Shown here: positions 7,910 to 15,634 of the stretch, in pieces
How positions within the stretch are numbered: the first letter of the stretch is position 1
Layout of the letters: each line of letters starts with the position of its first letter
NCBI RefSeq assembly: GCF_016862175.1
Contig: NZ_BOML01000098.1
Coordinates: 1-40,732 of the forward strand
Reading direction: 5' to 3'
DNA: 40,732 bases
Source: Paractinoplanes durhamensis
GTDB lineage: Bacteria; Actinomycetota; Actinomycetes; Mycobacteriales; Micromonosporaceae
The notes under the pieces: model-generated
The model's input: only the letters and a program-made list of their open reading frames with translations
Told to the model about the DNA's origin: nothing
Databases searched by the model: none
Translations under genes and position numbers: made by a program

Positions 7910-8578
7910 TCAGCCCCAGACGCGGACGAAGACGAGGCCGAGCGCGTTGACGATGCGCAGCAGGAAGGGACCACCGAACGGGAACAGGCTGCAGATCAGC
8001 AGGATCAGCACGCCGACGTTCTTCTCCTCGAACCACAGCCGCATCCACTGCATGCTCGGCCCCGGCTGGCGCATCGCGTTGTAGAGGATGCCGAAGCCGT
8101 CGAGCGGCGGGATCGGGATGAGCGCGAGCAGGCCGAAGGACAGCAGCCCGACGGCGATCGACAGCAGCACGGTCTCGCCGACCGGCAGCGACAGCCCGAG
8201 CAGCACGTCGGCCGGCCCGATCAGGGAGAGGAAGTTGGCCGGCGCGATCAGCGAGTACACCCCGAGCAGGATCTCGCCGAGGACGATGCAGCTCAGCGGC
8301 CCGGCGGCAAAGACCGCGGCGGCCCGGCCCCGGCCGCGATGGCGAGGGATCTCGTCGACCGAGATCATCTTTCCCCAGCCCATGCCGCCCAGTGCGGCGC
8401 CGACGGCGCCGAACGGGTCGATGTCTTCCCGCAGGCGAGGCGCGATGCCTTCGTTACGGTCGGCGAGTCCCAGGCTTCGGGCGACGACGCGTACGGCCAC
8501 CGCGCGCACGGTCAGGCCGAGAAGGAAGGAGACCACCAGGGCGACGAACGCCACCGGCGTGCCGAGTGCGAAGAGCAC
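7910..8578 (-). CDS. Site-2 protease (M50)-like membrane protein lacking HExxH
   Basis: Membrane protein of 222 residues with about five hydrophobic segments. It aligns by eye to the M50/S2P fold. The segment VRAVAVRVVARSLG (residues 24-37) sits where family members read xHExxHxxxARxLG, but the zinc ligands and catalytic Glu are R25, A26 and V29. The third motif, PIPPLDG, keeps the metal-binding Asp, and GWGKMISV plus AGPLSCIVLG occupy the usual middle positions. It therefore looks like a catalytically dead member of the family that retains the fold. The GTG start lies 3 nt after the parA stop, and scpA starts 73 nt downstream, so co-expression with parA and scpAB is likely. Its role is unknown. 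Confidence 0.82.
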   Translation of the reverse strand: MLFALGTPVAFVALVVSFLLGLTVRAVAVRVVARSLGLADRNEGIAPRLREDIDPFGAVGAALGGMGWGKMISVDEIPRHRGRGRAAAVFAAGPLSCIVLGEILLGVYSLIAPANFLSLIGPADVLLGLSLPVGETVLLSIAVGLLSFGLLALIPIPPLDGFGILYNAMRQPGPSMQWMRLWFEEKNVGVLILLICSLFPFGGPFLLRIVNALGLVFVRVWG

Positions 8579-8581
8579 GGA

Positions 8582-9514
8582 TCAGCCGCGCTCGACCTTG
8601 GCGGCGATGACCTCGCGGGCGAGCTGGCGGTAGTTGCGCGCCCCGGAGGAGGCCGGGTCGAGGGTGGTGATCGGGGCGCCGGCCACGGTGGACTCGGGGA
8701 ACTTGACCGTCTTGGTGATGACGGTCTGGTAGACCTTGTCGCCGAACGCCTCGACCACCCGCTGCAGCACCTGGCGGCAGTGGGTGGTGCGCGAGTCGTA
8801 CATGGTGGCCAGGATGCCCTCGAGCTCCAGGTCGAAGTTGAGCCGCTCGCGCACCTTGTCGATGGTGTCGAGCAGCAGCGCCACGCCGCGCAGCGAGAAG
8901 AACTCGCACTCCAGCGGGATGAGCACGCCGTGCGCGATGGTCAGCGCGTTGATCGCCAGCAGGCCCAGCGAGGGCTGGCAGTCGATCAGGATGAAGTCGT
9001 ACTCCTTGCGGACCGACCGCAGGGCCCGGGCCAGCGCCATCTCGCGCGCGACCTCGTTGACCAGCTGGATCTCGGCCGCGGAGAGGTCGATGTTGGCGGG
9101 CAGCAGGTGCAGGCCGGCCACATCGGTCTTGATGATCACGTCTTCGGTCGCGACGTCGTCCTGCATGAGCAGGTTGTAGACGCTCAGGTCGAGGTTGTGC
9201 GGGTTGACGCCGAGGCCGACCGAGCAGGCGCCCTGCGGGTCGAAGTCGACGAGCAGAACCTTGCGCCCGTACTCCGCGAGGGCCGCACCGAGATTGATGG
9301 TCGTCGTGGTCTTGCCGACGCCACCCTTCTGGTTGGCCAGCGCGATGATCCGCGCCGGACCGTGCCGATCGGTCGGCATCGGCTCGGGGATCGGACGGCG
9401 CATCGTGTACGCCGTGGGGTCGGCCGGGCCCAGATCGGCGCCCAGGTCCAGGGAGTTCTGCTGCTCGCGCAGCGTGGAGGTCCAGGCCTCCGCCCTCGAA
9501 CCGTTGTCCGACAT
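8582..9514 (-). CDS. parA: ParA/Soj-family ATPase (orphan chromosomal copy)
   Basis: Deviant Walker A ATPase of 310 residues. An N-terminal segment of about 50 residues precedes IIALANQKGGVGKTTTTINLG, with the deviant Walker A at 63-70, VLLVDFDPQG and LIDCQPSLG. Such proteins bind DNA non-specifically as ATP dimers and position cargo, usually with a ParB partner. No parB lies nearby; the gene sits beside scpA as does Rv1708 in M. tuberculosis, so it is distinct from the oriC parAB pair. The ATG at 9514 is preferred over the upstream open frame because a purine-rich gggaggggg tract precedes it and the upstream residues are arginine-rich antisense-like sequence. Confidence 0.92.
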   Translation of the reverse strand: MSDNGSRAEAWTSTLREQQNSLDLGADLGPADPTAYTMRRPIPEPMPTDRHGPARIIALANQKGGVGKTTTTINLGAALAEYGRKVLLVDFDPQGACSVGLGVNPHNLDLSVYNLLMQDDVATEDVIIKTDVAGLHLLPANIDLSAAEIQLVNEVAREMALARALRSVRKEYDFILIDCQPSLGLLAINALTIAHGVLIPLECEFFSLRGVALLLDTIDKVRERLNFDLELEGILATMYDSRTTHCRQVLQRVVEAFGDKVYQTVITKTVKFPESTVAGAPITTLDPASSGARNYRQLAREVIAAKVERG

Positions 9515-9633
9515 CGCCTTCGCCCCCTCCCGACTCGCGACTCGCCGCCGGAGCCGATGCCCGACTGTACGCCACGCGGGCGCGCCGATCCGGGTGCCCG
9601 TCCGGCGTGTCGCCATCTATGGGTGCGCAGCGT

Positions 9634-10536
9634 CTAACGAGCGCGCGGGTGTGCGGTCGCGTACACCTCGCGGAGCCGATCCACGGTGACCAGCGTGTAC
9701 ACCTGCGTGGTGGTCACCGAGGCGTGCCCGAGGAGTTCCTGGACGACCCGGACATCGGCACCGCCGTCGAGCAGATGGGTGGCATAGGAGTGTCGTAACG
9801 TGTGCGGGCTCACCGCGTGTGCTCCCTCGATCGGGAGACCGGCCGCGGCCGCCGCCCGATGCAGGATGGTCCACGCGCTCTGCCTGGACAAACGGCCGCC
9901 ACGGGCGTTCAGGAAGACGGCCGGGGTGCCTTTCCCGTTGGCGGCGAGCGCAGGCCGGCCTCGTACGAAATAATTGTCCAGCGCGGCTTTCGCGTAATCG
10001 CCGACCGGGACCAGACGCGTGCGCCCGCCCTTGCCATGCAAGATCGCGGCGGCATCGCCGCCCAGATCGAGATCGTCGATCGCCGCACCGACCGCTTCGG
10101 AGATCCGCGCCCCGGTGCCGTAGAGAAACTCCAGCAACGCCCTGTCCCGCATGCCCAGCGGCGTGTCGTCGGCGACCGCGAGCAACCGGGTGACCTGGTC
10201 GACGTCGAGGGCCTTGGGCAGTCGTTTCGGCGGCGCGGGCGGCCGGATCTCGGCCGCCACATCCACCGCGACCAGGCCTTCCCGGACCGCGAAGCGGTGC
10301 AGCCCGCGGACCGCGCTGATCGCCCGGGCCGCGCTCGCCGGCGCCAGGCCCTCATCGCGCAGCGTGGCGAGGTGGCCGGTGACGTCGGCCGCCCGTACCT
10401 CCGCAAGATCTTCGGTTTTCAGAGAAGCGGCATACCGGTCGAGGTCGCGCCGGTAGGACGCGAGGGTGTTGGCCGACAGGCCACGCTCGACCACGAGATG
10501 GTCGAGATAGGTGTCGATGGCTCGCCGAACGCTCAG
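9634..10536 (-). CDS. xerD: Site-specific tyrosine recombinase XerD
   Basis: Tyrosine recombinase of 300 residues that resolves chromosome dimers at dif. An N-terminal SAM-like core-binding domain (1-90) precedes the catalytic domain, which has R144 (TGARISE), K169 (HGKGG), H245 and R248 (HTLRH), H271 (LGHAS) and the nucleophile Y280 (TTQVYTLV); all are present. The start is unusual. The family-like N-terminus begins at a CTG (10536-10534) that overlaps the ald stop as CTGA and follows a GAGG by 7 nt. No ATG, GTG or TTG lies in frame for about 40 codons upstream. The next in-frame start is a GTG at 10494, without a ribosome binding site. The family call is certain, the start is not. Confidence 0.93.
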   Translation of the reverse strand: MSVRRAIDTYLDHLVVERGLSANTLASYRRDLDRYAASLKTEDLAEVRAADVTGHLATLRDEGLAPASAARAISAVRGLHRFAVREGLVAVDVAAEIRPPAPPKRLPKALDVDQVTRLLAVADDTPLGMRDRALLEFLYGTGARISEAVGAAIDDLDLGGDAAAILHGKGGRTRLVPVGDYAKAALDNYFVRGRPALAANGKGTPAVFLNARGGRLSRQSAWTILHRAAAAAGLPIEGAHAVSPHTLRHSYATHLLDGGADVRVVQELLGHASVTTTQVYTLVTVDRLREVYATAHPRAR

Positions 10537-11657
10537 TTGAGCACCTCGGATGTCGGCAGGGTTCGCATGCCGTGTGCCTCCGCGACCGGTCCGTAGGTGA
10601 CGTTTCCGTCGAACGTGTTCAACCCCAGGGCGAGCGCGGCGTCGGCCTTCAGCGCCTGCCGCCACCCGAGGTTGGCGAGTTCCAGAGCGTACGGGAGGGT
10701 GACGTTGGTCAGTGCGTAGGTGCTGGTGTGCGGGACCGCGCCGGGCATGTTCGCGACGCAGTAGAACATCGACTGATGCACCGGGTAGACCGGGTCGGCG
10801 TGCGTGGTCGGCCGCGAGTCCTCGAAGCAGCCGCCCTGGTCGATGGCGATGTCGACGAGCACACTGCCCGCCTTCATCCGGCTGACGAGGTCGTTCGAGA
10901 TCAGGTTCGGCGCCTTCGCGCCCGGGACCAGCACAGCGCCGATCACCAGGTCGGCGTCCACGACGGCTTTCTCGATCTCGTACGCGTTGGAGGCGATCGT
11001 CTGCAGATGCCCCCGGTAGTCGGCGTCGGCCGCCCGCAGCCGGGCGATGTCGCGGTCCAGGACCAGCACCTCGGCCTGCATGCCGAGCGCGATGGCGGCC
11101 GCGTTCATCCCGGCGACGCCGGCCCCGATCACCACGACCTTGGCGGCGTAGACGCCGGGCACCCCGCCCATGAGTACGCCGCGGCCGCCGCCCGAACGCA
11201 TCAGGTGGTACGCGCCGACCTGCGGGGCGAGCCGCCCGGCCACCTCGGACATCGGTGCGAGCAGCGGCAGCGACCGGTCCGGCAGCTCGACCGTCTCGTA
11301 CGCGATGCCGGTGACCCGACGGTCGACGAGCGCGTCGGTGCACTCCTTCGAGGCGGCGAGGTGCAGGTAGGTGAAGAGCACCTGGCCGGCCCGCATGCGC
11401 GGATGTTCCTCGGCGATCGGCTCCTTGACCTTGAGGATCAGGTCCCCGGTCTGCCAGACCTCGTCGGCCGTGGCGAGGATGGTCGCCCCGGCCGCCGAAA
11501 AGTCACCGTCCGTGATCGAGGAGCCGGCCCCGGCGCCGGCCTGAACGAAGACGTCATGACCCGATCGGGTGAATTCGTACACACCTGCGGGCGTGATCGC
11601 CACCCGGAACTCGTTGTTCTTGATCTCGCTGGGAATGCCGACCTTCACCGCCGACAC
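10533..11657 (-). CDS. ald: Alanine dehydrogenase
   Basis: NAD-dependent L-alanine dehydrogenase of 374 residues, interconverting alanine with pyruvate and ammonium. The N-terminal catalytic domain has EIKNNEFRVAITP and LFTYLHLA; the NAD domain has VVVIGAGVAGMNAAAIALGMQAEV near the middle; MPGAVPHTSTYALTN is the family signature. Length is normal. The GTG at 11657 follows AAAGGA closely; a second GTG three codons later is possible. The 3' end abuts xerD, which apparently starts inside the ald stop. ald is not part of this block in M. tuberculosis, so its place next to xerD is lineage-specific. The 173 bp upstream are shared with a divergent methyltransferase gene. Confidence 0.95.
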   Translation of the reverse strand: MSAVKVGIPSEIKNNEFRVAITPAGVYEFTRSGHDVFVQAGAGAGSSITDGDFSAAGATILATADEVWQTGDLILKVKEPIAEEHPRMRAGQVLFTYLHLAASKECTDALVDRRVTGIAYETVELPDRSLPLLAPMSEVAGRLAPQVGAYHLMRSGGGRGVLMGGVPGVYAAKVVVIGAGVAGMNAAAIALGMQAEVLVLDRDIARLRAADADYRGHLQTIASNAYEIEKAVVDADLVIGAVLVPGAKAPNLISNDLVSRMKAGSVLVDIAIDQGGCFEDSRPTTHADPVYPVHQSMFYCVANMPGAVPHTSTYALTNVTLPYALELANLGWRQALKADAALALGLNTFDGNVTYGPVAEAHGMRTLPTSEVLN

Positions 11658-11816
11658 CGTCCTTTCTCAACGCTGAGTGACGGTTTTCGCCGACCCGGAC
11701 AGGGGGCCGTCTCGCCGCAGATTACCCCGCACTGACCTGGCCTAACGGCTGTTTCGTCGGCTTTCCGGATACCTTCCACATAGGACCGAGGGGGTGGCCC
11801 ACACAGCAACGGGCCC

Positions 11817-11822
11817 TATGAT
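11817..11822 (+). promoter_or_regulatory. -10 element TATGAT, leaderless methyltransferase gene
   Basis: TATGAT lies 8 nt before the ATG at 11831 and no Shine-Dalgarno sequence intervenes. The spacing places the transcription start at or next to the start codon. No clear -35 is visible. Confidence 0.55.
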
Positions 11823-11830
11823 CCCGGGGC

Positions 11831-12622
11831 ATGACCGTGCCACCGGGCATCGATCCCACCGTGCCCAACGCCGCCCGCATGTACGACTACTACCTGGGCG
11901 GCAAGGACAACTTCGCCGTCGACCGGGCCGCCGCCGAGCAGGTGCTCGCGGTCGCGCCGGAGATGCGGGAGGCCGCGACCCAGGGCCGGGCGCTGATCAA
12001 GCGGGTGGTCCACCACATGGTCGCCGAGCGCGGCATCAAGCAGATCGTCGACATCGGCTCCGGGCTGCCCACCGGCGAGAACGTGCACGACATCGCGCAC
12101 GCCGTCGACCCGTCGGTGCGGGTGGTCTACATCGACCGCGACCCGGTGGTGTGCATCCACGGGCGGGCGTTGCTGGCCGGCAAGAACGTCGCGATCGTCG
12201 AGGGTGACCTGCGTACGCCGTACGAAATCCTGGCCGACCCGGACGTGCAGCGGCTGATCGACCCGGCCGAGCCGGTCGGCATCCTGATGATGTTCCTGCT
12301 GCACCTGATCGCCGACGAGGACCGGCCGCACGACATCGTGGCCGGCTACCGCAAGGCGGCGGCGCCGGGCAGCGTGCTGGCGATCTCGCACGCGGCCAAC
12401 GACGCCCGGCCGGATTACATGGCCCGCATCTCGGCCATCTACGAGCGGGCCAACTCCCGCTTCACGCCGCGCAGCCGGGAGGACATCGCCGACTTCTTCG
12501 GCGACTGGCCGCTCGAACGGCCGGGCCTGGCGAACGTCTGGCCGTACGAGACGCTGCCCGACGGCATGGACCCGGACCTGGCCCGGATGGGCTACGGCGG
12601 GGTCGCGGTCAAGCCGGCCTAA
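11831..12622 (+). CDS. SAM-dependent methyltransferase, DUF574 family
   Basis: Protein of 263 residues of the actinobacterial S-adenosylmethionine methyltransferase family formerly called DUF574 (Methyltransf_19). The N-terminal family signature NAARMYDYYLGGKDNFAVDR is followed by the SAM loop VDIGSGLPTGENVHDIA, the acidic strand end VVYIDRDPVV and EGDLRTP. The C-terminal part has RSREDIADFFGDWPLERPGL, also typical. Substrates of this expanded family are unknown. It probably is leaderless: TATGAT ends 8 nt before the ATG. Its last 4 nt overlap the end of the convergent small gene. It opens the accessory islet between ald and the NUDIX/pyrG pair. Confidence 0.9.
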   Translation: MTVPPGIDPTVPNAARMYDYYLGGKDNFAVDRAAAEQVLAVAPEMREAATQGRALIKRVVHHMVAERGIKQIVDIGSGLPTGENVHDIAHAVDPSVRVVYIDRDPVVCIHGRALLAGKNVAIVEGDLRTPYEILADPDVQRLIDPAEPVGILMMFLLHLIADEDRPHDIVAGYRKAAAPGSVLAISHAANDARPDYMARISAIYERANSRFTPRSREDIADFFGDWPLERPGLANVWPYETLPDGMDPDLARMGYGGVAVKPA

Positions 12623-12870
12623 TCGGCGAGCCAGCGCCCCGACTGGTCACGCCATCCCTTGGCCAGCCGGGCGCCCGGGAACGGCCCGACCTGCCGTCGC
12701 GGCGGCAGCGTCGAGTCGAGCTCGACCATGTAGGACGACAGGTTCTCGCGCTGCTCGACGGCGGCGATCCGGCCGTAGTGCTGGAAGTTCAGGATGTAGG
12801 GATCCCGGTCGTACGGCGGCAGCACCGTCACCAGGTCCCCTACTTTGAATCCCTCGTTCCGCGCGGTCAT
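12619..12870 (-). CDS. Conserved small hypothetical protein
   Basis: Protein of 83 residues that I do not recognise. It has a central VGDLVTVLPPYDRDP and HYGRIAAVEQRENLSSYMVELD, a layout of short beta strands like small SH3/KOW-type barrels, and no membrane segment or signal peptide. The C-terminus is rich in Arg, Trp and Gly. The ATG is preceded by TACATT with a 6-nt gap and no ribosome binding site, suggesting a leaderless transcript. It converges with the methyltransferase gene, overlapping by 4 nt. Confidence 0.7.
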   Translation of the reverse strand: MTARNEGFKVGDLVTVLPPYDRDPYILNFQHYGRIAAVEQRENLSSYMVELDSTLPPRRQVGPFPGARLAKGWRDQSGRWLAD

Positions 12871-12876
12871 TTACAG

Positions 12877-12882
12877 AATGTA
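12877..12882 (-). promoter_or_regulatory. -10 element TACATT, leaderless small gene
   Basis: On the minus strand TACATT is followed by ctgtaa and then the ATG at 12870, a 6-nt gap typical of leaderless actinobacterial genes. Confidence 0.5.
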
Positions 12883-12928
12883 GGACCTGCAACCAGTCGC
12901 CGTCGAGCAGCCGTTCGGGCGTCAGTTG

Positions 12929-12959
12929 TTGACTTCAACGAAGGTTGAAGTAGCAGAGT
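12929..12959 (+). promoter_or_regulatory. Promoter with embedded 20-bp palindrome before F420-type oxidoreductase
   Basis: A -35-like TTGACT (12929-12934) overlaps a perfect palindrome ACTTCAAC-gaag-GTTGAAGT (12932-12951). A -10-like CAGAGT at 12954-12959 would give a 19-nt spacer, the long spacing typical of MerR-family-activated promoters, and TAGCAG at 12951-12956 is the alternative. The start codon is 6 nt beyond CAGAGT. No merR gene is in the window; the regulator is an inference. Confidence 0.55.
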
Positions 12960-12965
12960 GGCCGG

Positions 12966-13388
12966 GTGAGCTTTTCGGAGAACGAGATCGAGTACCTCGG
13001 TAGCCAGCACCTCGGGCGGTTGGCCACCCTTCGCCCCGACGGCACGCTGCAGAACAGCCCGGTCGGCTACCGCTACAACGCGGCCGGCGGGACCATCGAC
13101 ATCGCCGGCTTCAACATGGAGCGCAGCCACAAGTTCCGCAACGTCGCCACCACCCATGAGGTGGCCTTCGTGGTCGACGACATCGCGTCGGTGCAGCCGT
13201 GGCGGGTGCGGTGCCTGGAGATCAGGGGGACGGCCGAGGCCATCGAGGCGGCCGCCGACTCGGCCTACGGCAGCCCGGGGCCGATCATCCGGATCCACCC
13301 GCGGCGGATCATCGCGTTCGGGCTGGACCAGCCGGACACCGAGCCGCACCAGCTCGTGCCGAACAGCCGGAACGTGGTCGCCGGCTGA
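12966..13388 (+). CDS. PPOX-class F420-dependent oxidoreductase family protein
   Basis: Split-barrel flavin/F420-binding protein of 140 residues. The N-terminus EIEYLGSQHLGRLATLRPDGTLQNSPVGY is typical of the pyridoxamine-phosphate-oxidase-like F420 group. SHKFRNVATTHEVAFVVDDI and RCLEIRGTAE follow in order, as do the C-terminal strands IIRIHPRRIIAFGL. Such enzymes reduce small molecules with F420H2, and their substrates are rarely known. The GTG at 12966 lacks a ribosome binding site and lies directly after the promoter, so it may be leaderless. The palindromic operator just upstream suggests control by a ligand-responsive regulator. Confidence 0.85.
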   Translation: MSFSENEIEYLGSQHLGRLATLRPDGTLQNSPVGYRYNAAGGTIDIAGFNMERSHKFRNVATTHEVAFVVDDIASVQPWRVRCLEIRGTAEAIEAAADSAYGSPGPIIRIHPRRIIAFGLDQPDTEPHQLVPNSRNVVAG

Positions 13389-13389
13389 A

Positions 13390-13395
13390 TAGGAT
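13390..13395 (+). promoter_or_regulatory. -10 element TAGGAT before SUKH-like gene
   Basis: TAGGAT overlaps the stop codon of the oxidoreductase gene. Six nt later, at 13402, the reading frame of the downstream protein begins plausible coding sequence with GTA CTC ACC GAA. This is the spacing of a leaderless gene, but GTA is not a known start codon. Confidence 0.4.
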
Positions 13396-13467
13396 GCGGC
13401 TGTACTCACCGAACGGGAACTGCTGACCGCGGCCGAGGCGGGCATCACGCTGTGGGCCGGGCGGCTC

Positions 13468-14037
13468 GTGCTGGACGCGCAGCCGCCCGCCGACGACGAG
13501 ACGCTCGCCTCCGTGGCGTCGCGGTGCGCAGGGCCGCTGCCGGCCGGGCTGGTCGAGCTGTGGCGGGCCACGTTCGGCGGGCGGCTCGACTACGACCTGG
13601 ACGCCCCGGTGTCGGTGGCCGAGCTGTTCCACCCGGACAGCGACGGCTACCAGGACCTGTGGGGCTGGATCGAGCAGGAGTGCGAGCTGGCCGCCGCGCA
13701 CATCCCGGGCTGGGACGGCCGGCTCACCCACCTGCCGATCGGCGGCTTCGAATACCTCGACCGGATCTACGTACACACCGCGGCCGGGCCCGGGCACGGC
13801 GCCGTCGTCTACTGGCAGCAGGGTTTGGCCGGCGACCGCACCGGCCCGCTCGCCGCAAGCATCCACGATCTGTTCGACCGGCTGGGCCTGGAGCGGGACC
13901 CGTGGGCGACCGACGAGGCCGGCTCCGGCGACGCCCTGCGCGACGCGGTCGACGCGCTCGCCGGCAGCAGCGACCCGCACGCCCGCTCCGCCGCCGGGAA
14001 GCTCCGGACGATCGTGCGGGCCGCGGTGCGGTCGTAG
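13468..14037 (+). CDS. SUKH (SMI1/KNR4)-like protein
   Basis: Protein of 189 residues from the first standard start codon. LPAGLVELWRATFGGRLDYD near the N-terminus, the loop LTHLPIGGFEYLDRIYVHT, and GHGAVVYWQQG resemble SMI1/KNR4 (SUKH) domains, which act as immunity proteins or regulatory adaptors; the match is by pattern only. No signal peptide. Coding-like sequence extends upstream to the TAG at 13390, reading VLTERELLTAAEAGITLWAGRL without a normal start codon, so the GTG at 13468 may be too late. No toxin gene is adjacent, so an immunity role is not supported here. Confidence 0.6.
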   Translation: MLDAQPPADDETLASVASRCAGPLPAGLVELWRATFGGRLDYDLDAPVSVAELFHPDSDGYQDLWGWIEQECELAAAHIPGWDGRLTHLPIGGFEYLDRIYVHTAAGPGHGAVVYWQQGLAGDRTGPLAASIHDLFDRLGLERDPWATDEAGSGDALRDAVDALAGSSDPHARSAAGKLRTIVRAAVRS

Positions 14038-14042
14038 GATGC

Positions 14043-14058
14043 GCCCGCTGCAGCGGGC
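14043..14058. terminator. Palindrome between convergent genes
   Basis: gcccgctgcagcgggc is a perfect 16-bp palindrome between the SUKH-like gene and the convergent cellulase gene. It could form a short hairpin on either transcript. There is no U-tract, so terminator function is inferred from position. Confidence 0.4.
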
Positions 14059-14099
14059 CCGCGCCCGGCTGCGCTGAGCAACCGGACGCGGACGCTACT

Positions 14100-15593
14100 T
14101 CAGTTGGAGACCGCGGCCAGGCGGGTCTTGAGGCCCTGGCCGTAGGCGGTCGCGGTGCCGGTGTAGTCGGTGATCAGCGACGGGCCGCTCGAGCAGTCCC
14201 AGTTGTTCCAGGTCCAGCCGAGGTAGCCGATCCCCTTGGTGTCGGCCCAGTCCATCAGGCCGTCGACGAAGCCGTGGGCACAGTCGTTCTCGCCGATCTC
14301 GGTGAGCGTGACCGGCACCTGCGCCGCCGTGGTGGCGATCTGGCTGTCCCAGCAGGACGTGTTCGAGCAGGTGTTGAAGTTGTAGATGTGCGCGAACGCG
14401 GCCAGGTTGTTCAGCGGGTCGGACGGCTTGTAGGTCAGCCACTGGCTCAGGTTGTTCGAGTAGGCCAGCCCGCCGATCATGATGACGTTGGTGGCGCCGG
14501 TCGCCCGGACCGTGTTCACCAGCGTCTGGAAGCCCGCCACCTGGTAGGTGATGCCGGTGCAGGTGCCGCCGTCCCGCCAGCACTTCCAGCCGGACGTCTC
14601 GTCGCCGGTGGCCCGCTCCGGGTAGGGCTCGTTGAACAGGTCGAGGATGACCGCGTCGTTGCCCTTGAACGCGTTCGCCACCCCGGTCCAGAACGACGGC
14701 GCGTACTGCGCGTCCGGCATCGGCTTCTGGCAGGTCGCCTTCACGTCCGAGCAGCCGGACGAGGTGCCGGTGTAGAGGCCGTAGTTCCAGTGCATCTCGA
14801 CGATCGGCGTGATCCCGTTCTGGACGAGCAGGTTCACGTACGCCTTGACCTGGTTCTGATAGGCGGTGCCGCCGTAGGCCGCCGGGACGTCGGCGGTGCC
14901 CAGCCAGCACTCCTCGTTCAGCGGGACCCGGACGGTGCGGATCTTCCAGGTGCGCATCGCGGTGATCGAGGCCTGGTCCATCGGGCCGTCCCAGAAGCCG
15001 TTGCCCTGGATGCAGGCGAACTCGCCGCCGGAGCGGTTGACGCCGTACAGCTTGACGGTCTGTCCACTTGCGTTGACCAGTTTGTTCCCGGAGACCTTGA
15101 GAGCCGGGGCAGCGCCGGTGGGCGGCGCTGTCGTGGGAGTCGAGGTCGTCGGCGAAGTGGTCGGCGGCGTAGTTGCCGAGACGCCGCCGGTGCACGCCAC
15201 GCCATTGAGGGTGAACGCGGCCGGCACCGGGTTGGTGCCACTCCACGACCCGATGAAGCCCACCGAGGTGGTCGCGTTGCTGCCGAGCGCACCGTTCCAG
15301 GCGGCATTGGTCACGGTGACGTGCGCGGCGGACTGCGCGAACACCCCGCCCCAGCCCTGGGTGACCGTCTGCGTGGTGGTCGGGAAGTCGAAGCCGAGCG
15401 ACCAGGAGGAGATCGCGTCACCGAGGTTGGTGATCGCGATGTCGCCCTGGAAGCCACCCTGCCAGGAGCCGGAGACCTGGTACTTCACGGAACAGCCGGT
15501 GGTGGCCGCGGACGCCGGGGATAACGTCACGGCAAATGCCCCGGCCGCGACCAGTGCAGCGGCCGCGGCCAGGGACAACGTGCGGAGTCTCAT
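14100..15593 (-). CDS. Secreted GH5 endoglucanase with N-terminal CBM2
   Basis: Secreted cellulase of 497 residues. A signal peptide (1-29, MRLRTLSLAAAAALVAAG, cleavage after ASA) is followed by a family-2 cellulose-binding module at 34-134, closed by C34 and C134 with conserved surface Trp residues. A Thr/Pro linker spans about 139-161, then the GH5 catalytic domain runs from about 165 to the end. The acid/base is E322 in DLFNEPYP and the nucleophile E432 in LTEIGEND; HIYNF is also typical. It should cleave internal beta-1,4-glucan bonds outside the cell. The ATG at 15593 is the residue before the signal peptide; a 14-bp CebR-type box lies 27 nt upstream. It is divergent from the M28 peptidase gene. 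Confidence 0.93.
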   Translation of the reverse strand: MRLRTLSLAAAAALVAAGAFAVTLSPASAATTGCSVKYQVSGSWQGGFQGDIAITNLGDAISSWSLGFDFPTTTQTVTQGWGGVFAQSAAHVTVTNAAWNGALGSNATTSVGFIGSWSGTNPVPAAFTLNGVACTGGVSATTPPTTSPTTSTPTTAPPTGAAPALKVSGNKLVNASGQTVKLYGVNRSGGEFACIQGNGFWDGPMDQASITAMRTWKIRTVRVPLNEECWLGTADVPAAYGGTAYQNQVKAYVNLLVQNGITPIVEMHWNYGLYTGTSSGCSDVKATCQKPMPDAQYAPSFWTGVANAFKGNDAVILDLFNEPYPERATGDETSGWKCWRDGGTCTGITYQVAGFQTLVNTVRATGATNVIMIGGLAYSNNLSQWLTYKPSDPLNNLAAFAHIYNFNTCSNTSCWDSQIATTAAQVPVTLTEIGENDCAHGFVDGLMDWADTKGIGYLGWTWNNWDCSSGPSLITDYTGTATAYGQGLKTRLAAVSN

Positions 15594-15620
15594 GGGGACG
15601 CCAATCGACGGGGGACGATT

Positions 15621-15634
15621 TGGGAGCGCTCCCA
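15621..15634. promoter_or_regulatory. CebR-type operator TGGGAGCGCTCCCA
   Basis: This perfect 14-bp palindrome is identical to the consensus of the Streptomyces cellulose-utilisation repressor CebR, which is released by cello-oligosaccharides. It lies between the cellulase start (27 nt away) and the divergent M28 peptidase start (146 nt away), so control of the cellulase is most likely. cebR itself is not in the window. Confidence 0.88.

Noticed and set aside
8582..9514. ParA as part of an oriC parAB locus or a plasmid partition system
   Set aside because: No parB, gidB, rnpA or rpmH nearby, no TGTTTCACGTGAAACA site seen, and the position beside scpA matches the known orphan copy.
9634..10536. 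XerD as a phage or island integrase
   Set aside because: It lies in the conserved block, has the normal XerD length and all catalytic residues, and no attachment repeats or excisionase are visible.
13468..14037. SUKH-like protein as the immunity half of a toxin system
   Set aside because: No toxin-like gene or secretion domain is adjacent; both neighbours are an oxidoreductase and a cellulase.
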